Assembly: GCA_026936335.1 (NCBI GenBank)
Contig: JAPMXV010000012.1
Coordinates: 124,001-188,000, forward strand
Length of the DNA: 64,000 nt
Reading direction: 5' to 3'
DNA from: Mantamonas sphyraenae
Taxonomy: Eukaryota > CRuMs > Mantamonadidae
In this document: piece after piece, positions 26,015 through 36,000 of the stretch
Position numbering within the stretch: the stretch's first letter is position 1
How the letters are laid out: each line of letters begins with the position of its first letter
Made by a program: the position numbers and the translations under genes
The notes under the pieces: model-generated
What the model was told of the DNA's origin: nothing
Seen by the model: the letters and a program-made list of their open reading frames with translations, nothing else
Databases searched by the model: none

Positions 26015-27734
26015 CTATCCGCCGTTCTGGATGCCGACTTCAAAAACACGCAGAACCCACATGGCGCTCAGACGCACGTGCTCGGGGTCGTCCGAGGTCC
26101 ACCAGGTATCCAGGAGCGTCTCCTTCTTCTTCTTGCCGGCCGGGTCGATGCCAAAGGATTCGTACAGCTCGGCAATGTCGCCGTGGTCGGCAAAGGCATC
26201 CTTGAGCCAACGCTTGAACTGCTTGCGCTCGTTCTTGAGTTCCTTCTTGGCAGCCTTTGCGTTGACGTGCATTTCGGCCATCTTGTGCAGTTCGGCACGG
26301 CAGACAACGAGCTCCACGGGAGCAATGCTTTCGACAATGCAGAAGCAGTCGACAAATCGAGCACGGTAGAGCCAGGGCTGCATGGTTTCCTCCCACAGAT
26401 GGTGGAGCTGGCTGACATAGCGGTCGAGCTGGGCCACCATGAGGGGGCGTGTGACACGCCTGCAGAGTTCGCCTCGCCACACGCGCTGAATGGTGACGGC
26501 AGCGGTGTGCATGCGTGTGTAGCGCACACGAGCCAAATGGCCACGCAGACAGCGCTGGATAAGGAGGACGGCATGCGAGATACGCCTGTAACGCCAGCGA
26601 GCCTGGAGGGTGAGAACGAGGCGACGCAAGGCAGCGTAGCGCCTGCGTGCGAGGGAAGCACGGTAGGCAGTGGCAAGGGTGGATTGTGCAGCACGCATGC
26701 GAAGGAAACGTCTGCGTTGAAAGAGCATGCGAATGAGGGGCACAAGGATGTGTGCAGCCTCTTGGATGCGAAGGTAGATGGCACGCTGTGAATGACCCTT
26801 CCACACAGCAGCAATGGCCACCTGGGCACGACGCATGCGACGGAAACGGAAACGGGCCTGAAGGGAGCACACAGCAGCACGAAGGGACACAAAGGCCTGG
26901 CGTCGTTGATGGCCACGCACCACACGTTGGATCTCCACACAGGCTCTGCGCTGTGTGTGGTATCGTGTGTAGGCCACATGAGCACGCCAGTGTGCAGCAA
27001 GACGGATCTGGGCATGGCGCATGCGACGGAAACGCACGCGAGCCTGGAGCGTACGAGTGGCCACACGCAGACGACGGTAGGCAATGCGAGCCAGGAAGCC
27101 ACGGACACGGGGTTGGACAAGACACACGGCGGCTCGTGTGCGTGTGTAGGCTGCGTGTTGCACATGACGACGCCAGGCGGCAGCAATGCGAATCTGGGCA
27201 TGGCGCATGCGACGGAAACGCACGCGAGCCTGAAGGGTGCGTGTGGCACAGAGCAGACGACGGTAGCGACGACGTGCAAGCATGCCACGGATGAGACGTT
27301 GCACCTGCAGGGTGTCTGCACGCAGGCGACGGAAGCGACGTGTTTGTACAAAGGCACGCCATCGTGCGGCCACGCAGATCTGACTGGCACGCAGACGGGT
27401 GTACCTGCGACGCGCTGTGTGGCCACGCAACCAACTGGCCACTTGGATTTGGGCCTCACGTGTGCGTTGGTAGGCACGCTGTGCCACATGACCCCTCCAT
27501 CGAGCCTGCACACGCACCATGCACGCACGCAGACGCACGTAGCGACGACGGTGCATCACACACCGCCACCATTCCTGTACAATCACCGCACTGAGCAACT
27601 CACTGTGTGACGCCTCCATGCGCACAGAGAACTTTTTCCATGAGAACGACCGTCCCAGATTCAATCCACGGCGTTTCAACATCTTGTCCGACGGATTCGA
27701 CTCCGGAGTGTCAGTGTCCCCACCTGCTGTCGAC

Positions 27735-27774
<40 letters not shown>

Positions 27775-28605
27775 GGGCGTTGCTGGTGGTGGTGGTGGTG
27801 GCATCTGTGCTGTCGCCACTGCTGCTGGCAGTGAGGAGCACCGTCTTGAGCAATCCTGCCTCTTTGAAGCCATCGCCTGTCTCGAGGGAACTGCTGAGCC
27901 TGCGTGCAGCACGGCTGCCTGCACGTGTCCTACGTATGCTCTTGACCATGCCAAAGTCGGGTTGGGGCGCATCAAAGGTGCCTGTGATATCAAACTCGGT
28001 GTTGTCCAGGAACGGGGTGTCCTTCTTCACCACCGTCAACTTGCTGCGGTTCACCTTTTGGTCGATGCTCTCGTCAAAGAACCTCTCACGGTAGTCTTCG
28101 TGTTCGGGTTTGGCCCGTTCGATGATGAAGGAGGAAAAGGCCTGGGATTGCACAAACAGACGCACCCAGGGTCGCACACTCTCCGGATGCTCCTTCATAA
28201 ACTCCTCCTTGTCAAACAGATCGTCTGCCTCGGGATCCTCCACATCGGTATCCTTCAGGTGGTTGCGGTACTTGAGCAGCATGGCCACAAAGAAGCGCAG
28301 AAACACCCAACGGATGCGATCCCGCACCTGTTCCTCGCGTGACAAGCGTGTGTCCACCACCCCCAGGTGATGGTCATCGATGTCATCCATGGCTCCTCCT
28401 CCTCCTCCTCCTCCTCCTCCTCCATTCGGGTGGTCTTCATCCGATGTGCCAGCACCACCTCCTCCTCCCCCTGCTTCTGTTCCCTTTTTCTCGTGCTTGT
28501 TCTTGCGCAGTCCACGGAAGGAGAACCGCTTGCCTTCAGACGCAGGTGCCTTGAGCGACGCTGTCTTTCCATGGGACGTAGAAGAGGGGGTGCTACTGCT
28601 ACTGC

Positions 28606-28642
<37 letters not shown>

Positions 28643-30278
28643 TGCGCCAGGGTCGAGTCGAAGTTGGGCAGCGCGTTGCAAGTCGACGGGAGTGGGTTGG
28701 AGGTTGTGATCGATGTCAAAGGCATAGTCATAATACAACAGCTCCTCATCGTTGCTGTCCTGCACGTCGCCGACATACTCATGCAACTGTTTCATGAGCT
28801 TGTCCTCCTCGTGCATGGGCAGCGGATAGAAGGGGTCGTCGGTGGTGTGGGGCACAATAAACTCGTTGGTGTCCAGGTTGACAACAAAGACGCCGTCTGG
28901 AAGCATGTCCTCATCGTACATGCTGTTGTGGATGCCGATGATGAAGGGCACGGGTGCGTAGAGAAAGTCGGTGAGGGAGTGGTGCAGGATGGGAATGAAC
29001 ACGTGGTGCCACTCAAAGGGAAACAGCAGATGACGCACAATCTCTGCCACGTGGGTCAGCAACGCAAGGTGGGAACTGACAAGCAGCACGTGGCGTTCGG
29101 TCAGGACGGCATTGAACAGCAGGGCAATCTTTTGCACGTCCAAACACAGAAACAGCACATGGAAGGGCACATCGGCCACAGGCAGTCGATTGATGGGTGA
29201 ACGGTAACATTGCAACACTTTGTCGGCCACAGTGATGCGCATCCGCAGCTTGCCCTCGGGGGGCAACGGCACATCGCGCACAAAGTTGATGATGTAGCAC
29301 TCCAGCGGCACATCCGAATCAGGTGTCACCGACACTCGATACAATTGCCTCAGGAAGCGTGCATACAGTTCATGGAAGGGCCAGTGCGACGTCAGACAGA
29401 TTGTTTTCGGCGCAAAGAACGCTCCGGGATCCTCGCTGAGCAACGCCTCCACCTCCGCCAGCAGCTCTCGGGCCATATCCACCTCGTCTTGGTTGACCTC
29501 CTCCACCGCAGTGGAGGCCCCTGGGTCGTCCTGTTCTGTGGATGCTACGTCGTCGCCCAAAGAGTGACCCTCGGCCGCTGCAACGAGTGCGTCGGCGGCT
29601 GCCACCTCGGCCGCGTCGGCCCGTGCCACTGTGGCGCGAAGCTGCTGCACAAGGTCTGCATTGTCAGCCAGGATGCGCTTGCGCAGGAGATTGACCATGC
29701 GACGCGGTACGGGTTCATGGTAGGAGAGGGCAGAGCCAAACACGTTCTTGCCGTCCTCCTTGGTCATCACAAAGGGAAATTGCGTGGCCGGCAGCCGCTG
29801 CCGACTGAGATGCAAACCCAACGGACTGCACATCTGCACATTCGTCCCCACAAGGACCAAACACAGGCCGCAGTGGGGGGGATGGGGGGGTGGCGTGGGG
29901 AGGGGGGGGGAATGGAATGAATAACACCGGTGGGGTAAGGGGGAGGGGAGGCGGTGGGTGCCAAAGCGGGAAAAGTGAGGTGGGAGGGATTGTCAGCAAA
30001 GGGACGAGAGCAGGTGAGGAGAGGGAGAGGGGAACCAAGGGGTGGGATGGGGGTAGGAGATGGGGACCACTCACCATCTGCAGTTGTTCGGGGAATTCTG
30101 CGTCATCGTAGTCGATTTTGGGAAAGCGGTCGAGGATGAGGGTGGTGCATTGGTACTGGGTCAGGTCGAAGCGAGCAAAGGGATCCAACTTGTGGCCATT
30201 GATGGGCTGCAGCTCCGCCAGACCAATGCCGGTGATGACAAAGAAGTCGGCCAAGCGGACGGGCAGCTTGTCCTTCAT
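26015..30278 (-). CDS. DENN-domain protein with a long IQ-motif array
   Basis: Two exons: 30278-30075 (68 codons, from MKDKLPVRLADFF) and 29833-26015 (1272 codons), joined in phase 0 across a 241-bp gtgagt...gcag intron; total about 1340 aa. The intron-spanning join recreates the uDENN motif MCSPLG...FPFVMTKEDG. cDENN lies around residues 200-390 (LLVSSHLALL, FIPILHHSLTDFLYAPVPFIIGIH) and dDENN around 395-640, broken by poly-Ser and Gly-rich inserts. Residues about 810-1200 are a run of at least 12 IQ-like motifs (W/RGHxARRRY), separated by LQARVRFRRM linkers. DENN modules are GDP-GTP exchange factors for Rab GTPases; IQ motifs bind calmodulin or myosin-type light chains. So this is probably a calcium/calmodulin-responsive Rab activator (inference). 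The C-terminal 130 residues are not recognised. The upstream CAX gene on the same strand stops 155 bp before this start. Confidence 0.85.
27735..27773. repeat. (GAT)13 microsatellite
   Basis: Thirteen perfect GAT units on the plus strand. On the coding (minus) strand they encode part of a serine run inside the DENN protein, between the dDENN domain and the IQ array. Confidence 0.95.
28608..28640. repeat. (CTG)11 microsatellite
   Basis: Eleven CTG units on the plus strand, read as AGC (Ser) codons in the DENN gene. They lie in a low-complexity insert that splits the dDENN region. Confidence 0.95.
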
Positions 30279-30433
30279 CCGGCACACACAGAGATCGGAG
30301 CCAGCCAGTCGGGGGGCGATGCGGGGGTGTGTTTGGTTTGGGCAAAGGTGTGTGTGTGTGTGTGCTTCATTCCATGGTGAAAGACATGTCACCATTTCAG
30401 GGTGCATGGGTTTTGCTTGGGTTGCGAATGGGT

Positions 30434-31714
30434 TCACACACTGTTGTCGGGATAGTAGAGGAGAGAGACGGCGAGGATGGCGTAGGCAAAGATGAGCAGG
30501 ATGCCTTCGAGCCAGTTGCTCTCGCCATCCTGGAGGACGACGTTGACAATGAGCACGGAAACAAAGAGGCAGACGGTGAGAAAGACATCAAAGAAGAGGG
30601 TGAGGGGCTGACCAATGATCCAGCCCACAAGGACACACACGGGAACGACAAAGACGGCAATCTGGGTGGAGCTGCCGACGACGACGCCGATGGCCAGATC
30701 CATCTTGTCATGATAGGCTGTGAGGAGGGCGGTGGCATGTTCAGCGGCATTGCCAGCAATGGGAAGGAGACAGACGGAGAGGAAGATGTTGGGGACACCC
30801 CAGGAGGCAGAGACAGCTTCGAGGGAGGCAACGACGAGATCAGCCTCGTACGAGACAAGCAGGGTGACCACGACCAGGTTGGTGAGGGCACCGGCAAGGG
30901 ACATGCTGGGTTCGTCCTCATCCTCCTCCTCGTCCTCAAACAGGTCCTTGTGGGTGTAGAGTTGAAAGACAAGGAAGGAGATGTAGATGGCCATGAGAAA
31001 GAGGGCGGAAATGCGACTGAGAGCCAACACGTCGGCCTCAATGACCGCCTCATCGCCACGACCATAGACAAAGACGGCGGGGAGGGCCATGGTGAGGATG
31101 ACCAGGAGGAGGAGGGAGCCGTTGGTGCCAGCGGCGGTGGCGTTGAATTGCTGGGTTTTGTACTTGGTGCCACCGAGGAGGAAGGCGGAACCCAACACAA
31201 GGAGCATGTTGGACAGGATGGAACCCAACAGGGAGAACTTGACCACATCCAGGAGACCCGCACGGAGGGCAAGGATGCTGACAATCAACTCGACAGCATT
31301 GCCAAAGGTGGCGTTGAGGAGACCTCCGATGGTTTGGGAGGTGCGCATGGCCACTTCGTCGGTGGCGGCACCCAGGATGGCAGCCATGGGGATGATGGAA
31401 GCCAGGGAGAGGGAAAAGGTGACACTCTTGGGCCACCCGGCAAGGTCACTGGCAATGCTGACAGGAAAGGCAAGCAACAACCAGTTGAGTTTGGATCCCA
31501 TCGATCCCATCGGTGACCAAATGCGGAATGATTTGGCAATGCCCACGGCCCAGTTGTCGTCGTCCACATCACCGCCGCCGCCGCCGCCGCCTACCCCGCC
31601 AGTGTCCACGCGTTTGTACGCCGTGTACTGCACCGATGGCGAATAGGCTTCGTCCTCATCACGGAGGCTCGTGCGTGTGTTGCGTCGTGCTCTTGAAACG
31701 GCTACGTTCGGCAT
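30434..31714 (-). CDS. Ca2+/H+ exchanger of the CAX family
   Basis: 426 aa, single exon, ATG at 31714. CAX proteins load Ca2+ into vacuoles or acidic stores in exchange for protons. Both alpha-repeat signature motifs are present: GNAVELIVSILAL in the first half and GNAAEHATALL followed by GSSTQIAVFV in the second. Eleven or so hydrophobic helices are split by an acidic loop (LFEDEEEDEDEP), as is usual between TM6 and TM7. The N-terminal 95 residues are polar with a poly-Gly stretch and may be an autoinhibitory tail as in plant CAX (inference). It is divergent from the Atg17-like gene with 101 bp between start codons, and lies upstream of the DENN/IQ gene on the same strand. Confidence 0.93.
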   Translation of the reverse strand: MPNVAVSRARRNTRTSLRDEDEAYSPSVQYTAYKRVDTGGVGGGGGGGDVDDDNWAVGIAKSFRIWSPMGSMGSKLNWLLLAFPVSIASDLAGWPKSVTFSLSLASIIPMAAILGAATDEVAMRTSQTIGGLLNATFGNAVELIVSILALRAGLLDVVKFSLLGSILSNMLLVLGSAFLLGGTKYKTQQFNATAAGTNGSLLLLVILTMALPAVFVYGRGDEAVIEADVLALSRISALFLMAIYISFLVFQLYTHKDLFEDEEEDEDEPSMSLAGALTNLVVVTLLVSYEADLVVASLEAVSASWGVPNIFLSVCLLPIAGNAAEHATALLTAYHDKMDLAIGVVVGSSTQIAVFVVPVCVLVGWIIGQPLTLFFDVFLTVCLFVSVLIVNVVLQDGESNWLEGILLIFAYAILAVSLLYYPDNSV

Positions 31715-31815
31715 GATAGTGTGCTCCTATGGTCGCCTTTGTCTTGAAGAGTGCCGTTTGACGAGCTGAGCGCGGACGCAGGTTGAAATGCCCCGGATGG
31801 AGCAGGAGAATCGAC
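31715..31815. promoter_or_regulatory. Short bidirectional promoter region
   Basis: This 101-bp segment separates the ATG codons of the CAX gene (minus) and the Atg17-like gene (plus), so it must hold the start sites of both or lie within their 5' UTRs. No TATA box is evident. Confidence 0.5.
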
Positions 31816-32868
31816 ATGTCCAATGCAGGTGGGTTGGGGCCCAGGGACAAGGTGCAACAGGTGGCACAACGCATGCAGGAGGCACATGCCATGTTGGAAG
31901 GTCTGATTGAGGGCCATGTGGGTGAGCAGGTGTCTCTGGTGCAACACAGCAGCCGCCTGTGCACCGAACGAGCACAGTGGATCATACACAGAGCCTTTGG
32001 AGCCACCCAACATTCAGTGGGTGTCATGCAGCAGTTGGAAGTGGCCCTGGAGGCATTGCAGGGTCAGCAACTGGGCTCGGAGTTTGCCACGCATCTGCAG
32101 GGGTCCACACTGCATGATTTCGCACACATGGAAGGGGTGGAGGCACTGGTGGGTGTGAGCAAGGGCCATCTGGCAGATCTGCAGGCTCAGGCTCAGAGTG
32201 TGGAGGCGGAGCATGGGAACATGGAACAAGCAGTGGCCGTGTGTCTCAACGCAGCACGCACACTACGCACGCCCCCACGGCTGGTGTTGGATGATGAAGG
32301 CGACGGAAGAAGTGGCACTCGTGTGCGTGTGCAACAGGTGCGCACCTACGGCCAATTGTACAATGCGGTGTGGCAGGAGGTGGGTGGGGTGAGCGAAGCG
32401 CTGCGAATGGCGTTGCAAACTGTGCGTCGGACCAAGGAACACCTTGTGCAGGTGGACAGAGACATGGATGCCACCATGCAGGGGTTGCAGGTGGCTGTGG
32501 AGGACATGGCCAACCTGGTGGTGTGGTACAATGCCTTTCTGCGTGGGTTTGAACCTCTCAAGGGGGAGATCCGACGACGGCAGGCGGCTCAGCGACACCA
32601 TCGAGAAGTGGTGCGACTCATGCGACAGCAGTTGGAAGCAATGTGGCAGACGGAACAGGAACAGCGGGTGTACTTCTTTGAACAGTTTGGACGGTTCTTG
32701 CCACAGGACATGTACCCGGAGCTATTGGACGAACCACAAGCGTATCGAATATTCCGGGACGAAGGAGGGGAACAGGAGGAGGGAGAAGAGGACAGGGAGG
32801 ACGGGGAGGAGGAGGACGGAGAGGGGGAGGGGGAGGACGAGGAGGACGGGGAGAAACACACGAATTGA
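31816..32868 (+). CDS. Atg17/FIP200-like autophagy scaffold
   Basis: 350 aa from ATG 31816 (MSNAGGLG). An in-frame ATG-like start 33 bp upstream is possible. The chain is almost wholly helical and Gln/Glu-rich. Its C-terminal part carries the Atg17 signature: a long helix ending in ERxYFFEQFGRFLPQDMYPELLDEP, then a tyrosine-isoleucine-type turn (YRIF). Atg17 domains build the dimeric scaffold of the Atg1/ULK1 initiation complex at the phagophore assembly site. An acidic Glu/Asp/Gly tail of about 35 residues ends the protein; low complexity limits what can be said of it. The length is close to yeast Atg17 (about 400 aa) and far shorter than FIP200 or Atg11. The stop codon is only 11 bp from the left end of the Fanzor element. 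Confidence 0.7.
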   Translation: MSNAGGLGPRDKVQQVAQRMQEAHAMLEGLIEGHVGEQVSLVQHSSRLCTERAQWIIHRAFGATQHSVGVMQQLEVALEALQGQQLGSEFATHLQGSTLHDFAHMEGVEALVGVSKGHLADLQAQAQSVEAEHGNMEQAVAVCLNAARTLRTPPRLVLDDEGDGRSGTRVRVQQVRTYGQLYNAVWQEVGGVSEALRMALQTVRRTKEHLVQVDRDMDATMQGLQVAVEDMANLVVWYNAFLRGFEPLKGEIRRRQAAQRHHREVVRLMRQQLEAMWQTEQEQRVYFFEQFGRFLPQDMYPELLDEPQAYRIFRDEGGEQEEGEEDREDGEEEDGEGEGEDEEDGEKHTN

Positions 32869-32879
32869 TTTGAACTTTA

Positions 32880-32905
32880 CAGGCTGTTCGGTTCAAATTG
32901 AAACT
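32880..32905 (+). repeat. Left terminal inverted repeat of the Fanzor element
   Basis: Begins CAGGCTGTTCGG after a TA dinucleotide. It matches the reverse complement of 38680-38705 at 18 of 26 positions, including the terminal CAG and the TTCGG-TCAA-TTGA core. Confidence 0.6.
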
Positions 32906-33022
32906 TTTGTGTGAGCTGGCGCAACGCGATTGGGCTCGGGAAAACAAAACCTACGTCCTGTGAGGAGTGGTATACACTCAGTGTTGGTTGGTTGGTTGGT
33001 TGACGGTTCTGGTGCCCCGTCC
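32906..33022 (-). ncRNA. Candidate Fanzor guide (omega-type) RNA region
   Basis: In Fanzor and TnpB elements the guide RNA is transcribed from the nuclease 3' end through the element end. Here 117 bp lie between the stop codon and the terminal repeat. The minus-strand transcript has a run of five CCAAC-type units just after the stop (around 32983-33002) and a small perfect hairpin GAGTG-TATAC-CACTC (32965-32979). Position and structure fit the role, but there is no direct proof. The scaffold may also include coding sequence. Confidence 0.3.
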
Positions 33023-36000
33023 TCAGCCTGCACTCGAATTCGCCTCCAGGTTCTGTGCCTCGCCGTCCACATTCTCTGGCAGACCAATCTTGCTTCGAAA
33101 CGTCCTTCCGATCTGACTCCGTTGCCAAACCTTGGTCATGCACCATATGGTGTGGCCGCGAAGGGCAGCATACACCTTGTTGGCGATCGCCTGCGCACTC
33201 GCGAAATCCCTGTTCCGGTGCATCTCACATCGCTCGCAGTACTTGACACGCGCAGTGCGGTCACTTCCGTGCTTGCTCTTGTGCACACTGCCACATGTGG
33301 GACATCTCAGCGTCGTATTGCACTCGTTCACACGCACAACAATCATGTTGTGCTTGGCCAGCTCCTCCAGTTTCTTCACTCCACCACGGCCGCCCTTGAA
33401 TCCGTCACCGATGCACAGCAGTGTGATGCGTCGCAGTTGCCCCTCCTCCATCAGTGTGATGCCTCGCACTTGCCCCTCCTCCAACTCCAACTGCATCTTC
33501 TCTGTCGCCCGCACCTGTGCCAGCCATTGCTCCCTCATCTTTCGGATCCGTCTTTTCTGTTCGCGTCGATCATGCGTCTTGCTGTCGCCCCTCTGGCTGC
33601 ATCCCTCATTGAACTGAGCGGATGACCCTTGTTCAGACTCCAGGATCTTGCCGCTGCACTGACTCTTCACCACCCGTCCGGCCCTGGCTGCGGTGTGCAC
33701 GTCCACAAACAACCCAGATCGTTTGCTTCGCAGTTCCTGCATCTTCTCACGCACTGTCGCCGAGAGCAGAGCGTTGTCGCGCTTGATCCCTGTCCTGCGC
33801 TCCATGGCACCCAGTGACGGTGGTGAAAAACGCCAGGCGTCTGCAAAGTGAAGCACATTGTGGTTCTCAACGAGCTCCGTGCGTGGGATGTACAGAGCTG
33901 AAGGCGCATTCGAAATGCCTGGATCCATGGCAAGGAACTGCAAGCGCGCATTTGCCTTCGAGCTCAATGGGATGAGCCTGGAGAACGAGCTCACAACACC
34001 GTGTGGTCGTCTGCTGTGCTCCATGGACTCTGGGCACAGCTTCAGGGCAATGATCTTGTCCGCCGATTTTGGAAGCCACTTGCGGAGCAGCTTATGCACA
34101 GCCTCGGTCTGTGTTTCAGTCGCTCCGTCGCCGTCGGCCTCGTGTGGGTCCTCAACCTCCTTCCCACGCTCCCGGTGCTGGTGTGCGGCCACGTACATGG
34201 CAACCTGGCACAGACGGATAGTCACAGCAGCAACACGTTCGATGAGGCGTCGTTGGTTGCCTTGATCCTCAGTGTGTGCGTCTTTGTCGCGGCCACCCCT
34301 TTCCGACGTTCCTTCCAGGGCACCCTTGCCATGAATCGCAAAGTTGTACCTGGGTTTGCTGTGAGACAGAAACGGTGACGATTGTGCACGCTCAGCAAGT
34401 GGCGCATCCTCCAGGAACCCCACATTGCCCTTCAGGAAGCGCAGCAGCTGGGCGTCATCGACTGGTTTCGTGTCTGACAAAGACGTAGCGGTTGGATTGC
34501 GGAGCAGATTCAGACACGCACGCAAAGTAGGGAACAGCGAGAGCCGTTCATCGGGAAGGATGAGATGTTCCAGGTAGTACAACCGGCGTTGGCCAGGCCC
34601 TGCCGGCACCTGCCAATGGCGAACGTGCAGAGCGTGTACCGCAGAGAAGAGGCGGATGGACAGATGCCCATCGTTGATGAAGGGTGTCTTTGAAATCCTG
34701 GGCGCGTGCATAGGGTCAAGCACGGCGAAAACGTTGAAGGCCGCGAGCAGGAGCGGGTCTGTGTACGTGCCCATGTCCTCCCCTGGGATGATGTTGTGGT
34801 CCTCATTGTGCGTGACAACACGTGCTGTGCCGTTGGCGCACCTGGATGCACACACTTGCATCGCCTTGATGGCGTCGCGCGAGAACAAGCGGCTGCTCCC
34901 GTTCTCCTCCCCGATCTTGACCATGTGCCACGCAAACGAAGCCCTCAGGGCATGCACATGTTGGCCATTACGAGCCAGCTTTGCCCCCCTCAGCCAGCTG
35001 CCCACGGCACAGTCGCACGGGCCTCCTGCCACGCAATGGGGACACGGAGGTGGAAAGTACTCGCCTTCTGAGGAGCACGCACCTGGACTGGATGTGACCG
35101 CACCGCACAGAATGGACCACGCAAGCATTGTGTCCTCCTTGTCTTCCCAGCAAACATCCAGCAACCCGTCACAGAGTGCGGAAAGGGCCCATCGTCCAAA
35201 CAGCCTTTCCCGTTGGACCGCGAGCTGGTGATGAAGAGACTGTTTGACCGGGTACAGCTTGCGTGTGGACTGGCATTCTCTGGCCAGCTCGTACGCGCAA
35301 ACATGAGAGTCGGCGCCGGAGTCGCTCGGATCGTTGCACATCAGCGCCTTGTACTTGTCCACAGAAAGCCCCACCACTTCGCGCAGCACAGTCGCGACCG
35401 CGTGCTCGCATGCCTTGCTTGTTGGTGTGTCTTGAGCATCAGTGTCCTCTTCGTCATCCACTCCTTTGTGCAGGCGTTTGACAACTGCCAGGACATCACG
35501 GCGCTCGACGTCGCCGTTGCTTGCCACCACCAGGTCGACCAAGTTGTCAACGGCCTGGTTGATCAGCATGACCTTCCAGCTGGTCAACACGAGTGCAGCT
35601 CCCCGCTGGCACAGGTCTGTGAAGGCTCCACTGGGGAGACAACGCAGGTCGATGCCACACCTCGCTTCCTCGGGTGCCAGCTCATCCAGATACTCCGCAA
35701 CGACTCCACCGCTCGGTTGTCTGCTCAACACGAGGTCAGCTGTCACAGAGATGTACTTGGGGAACTTGGGGAGCTTCGGGGTTGCCTCGCATGTGATCTC
35801 CACCTCAGACGGCGGCTTCAGGTAGATTCGGCCTACCTTGAGCTGCAGGCAAGCCGACAGCATGTTCTCGAGTTCTTTGCTTGGTTCCAGCAGACCACAC
35901 TCGAGCAAATCATACTGGATGGCAACGATTAGCCCAAAGGCGTGCGCCATCGCATCCAACTCTTCCACGGATCGTGCGTTGATGAGCGCAGCATTTCGCA

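Noticed and set aside
26068-27528. Overlapping long frames in the IQ region of the DENN gene, on both strands
   Set aside because: They arise from the repetitive Arg-rich codons of the IQ array. Only the frame ending at 26015 continues the DENN domains.
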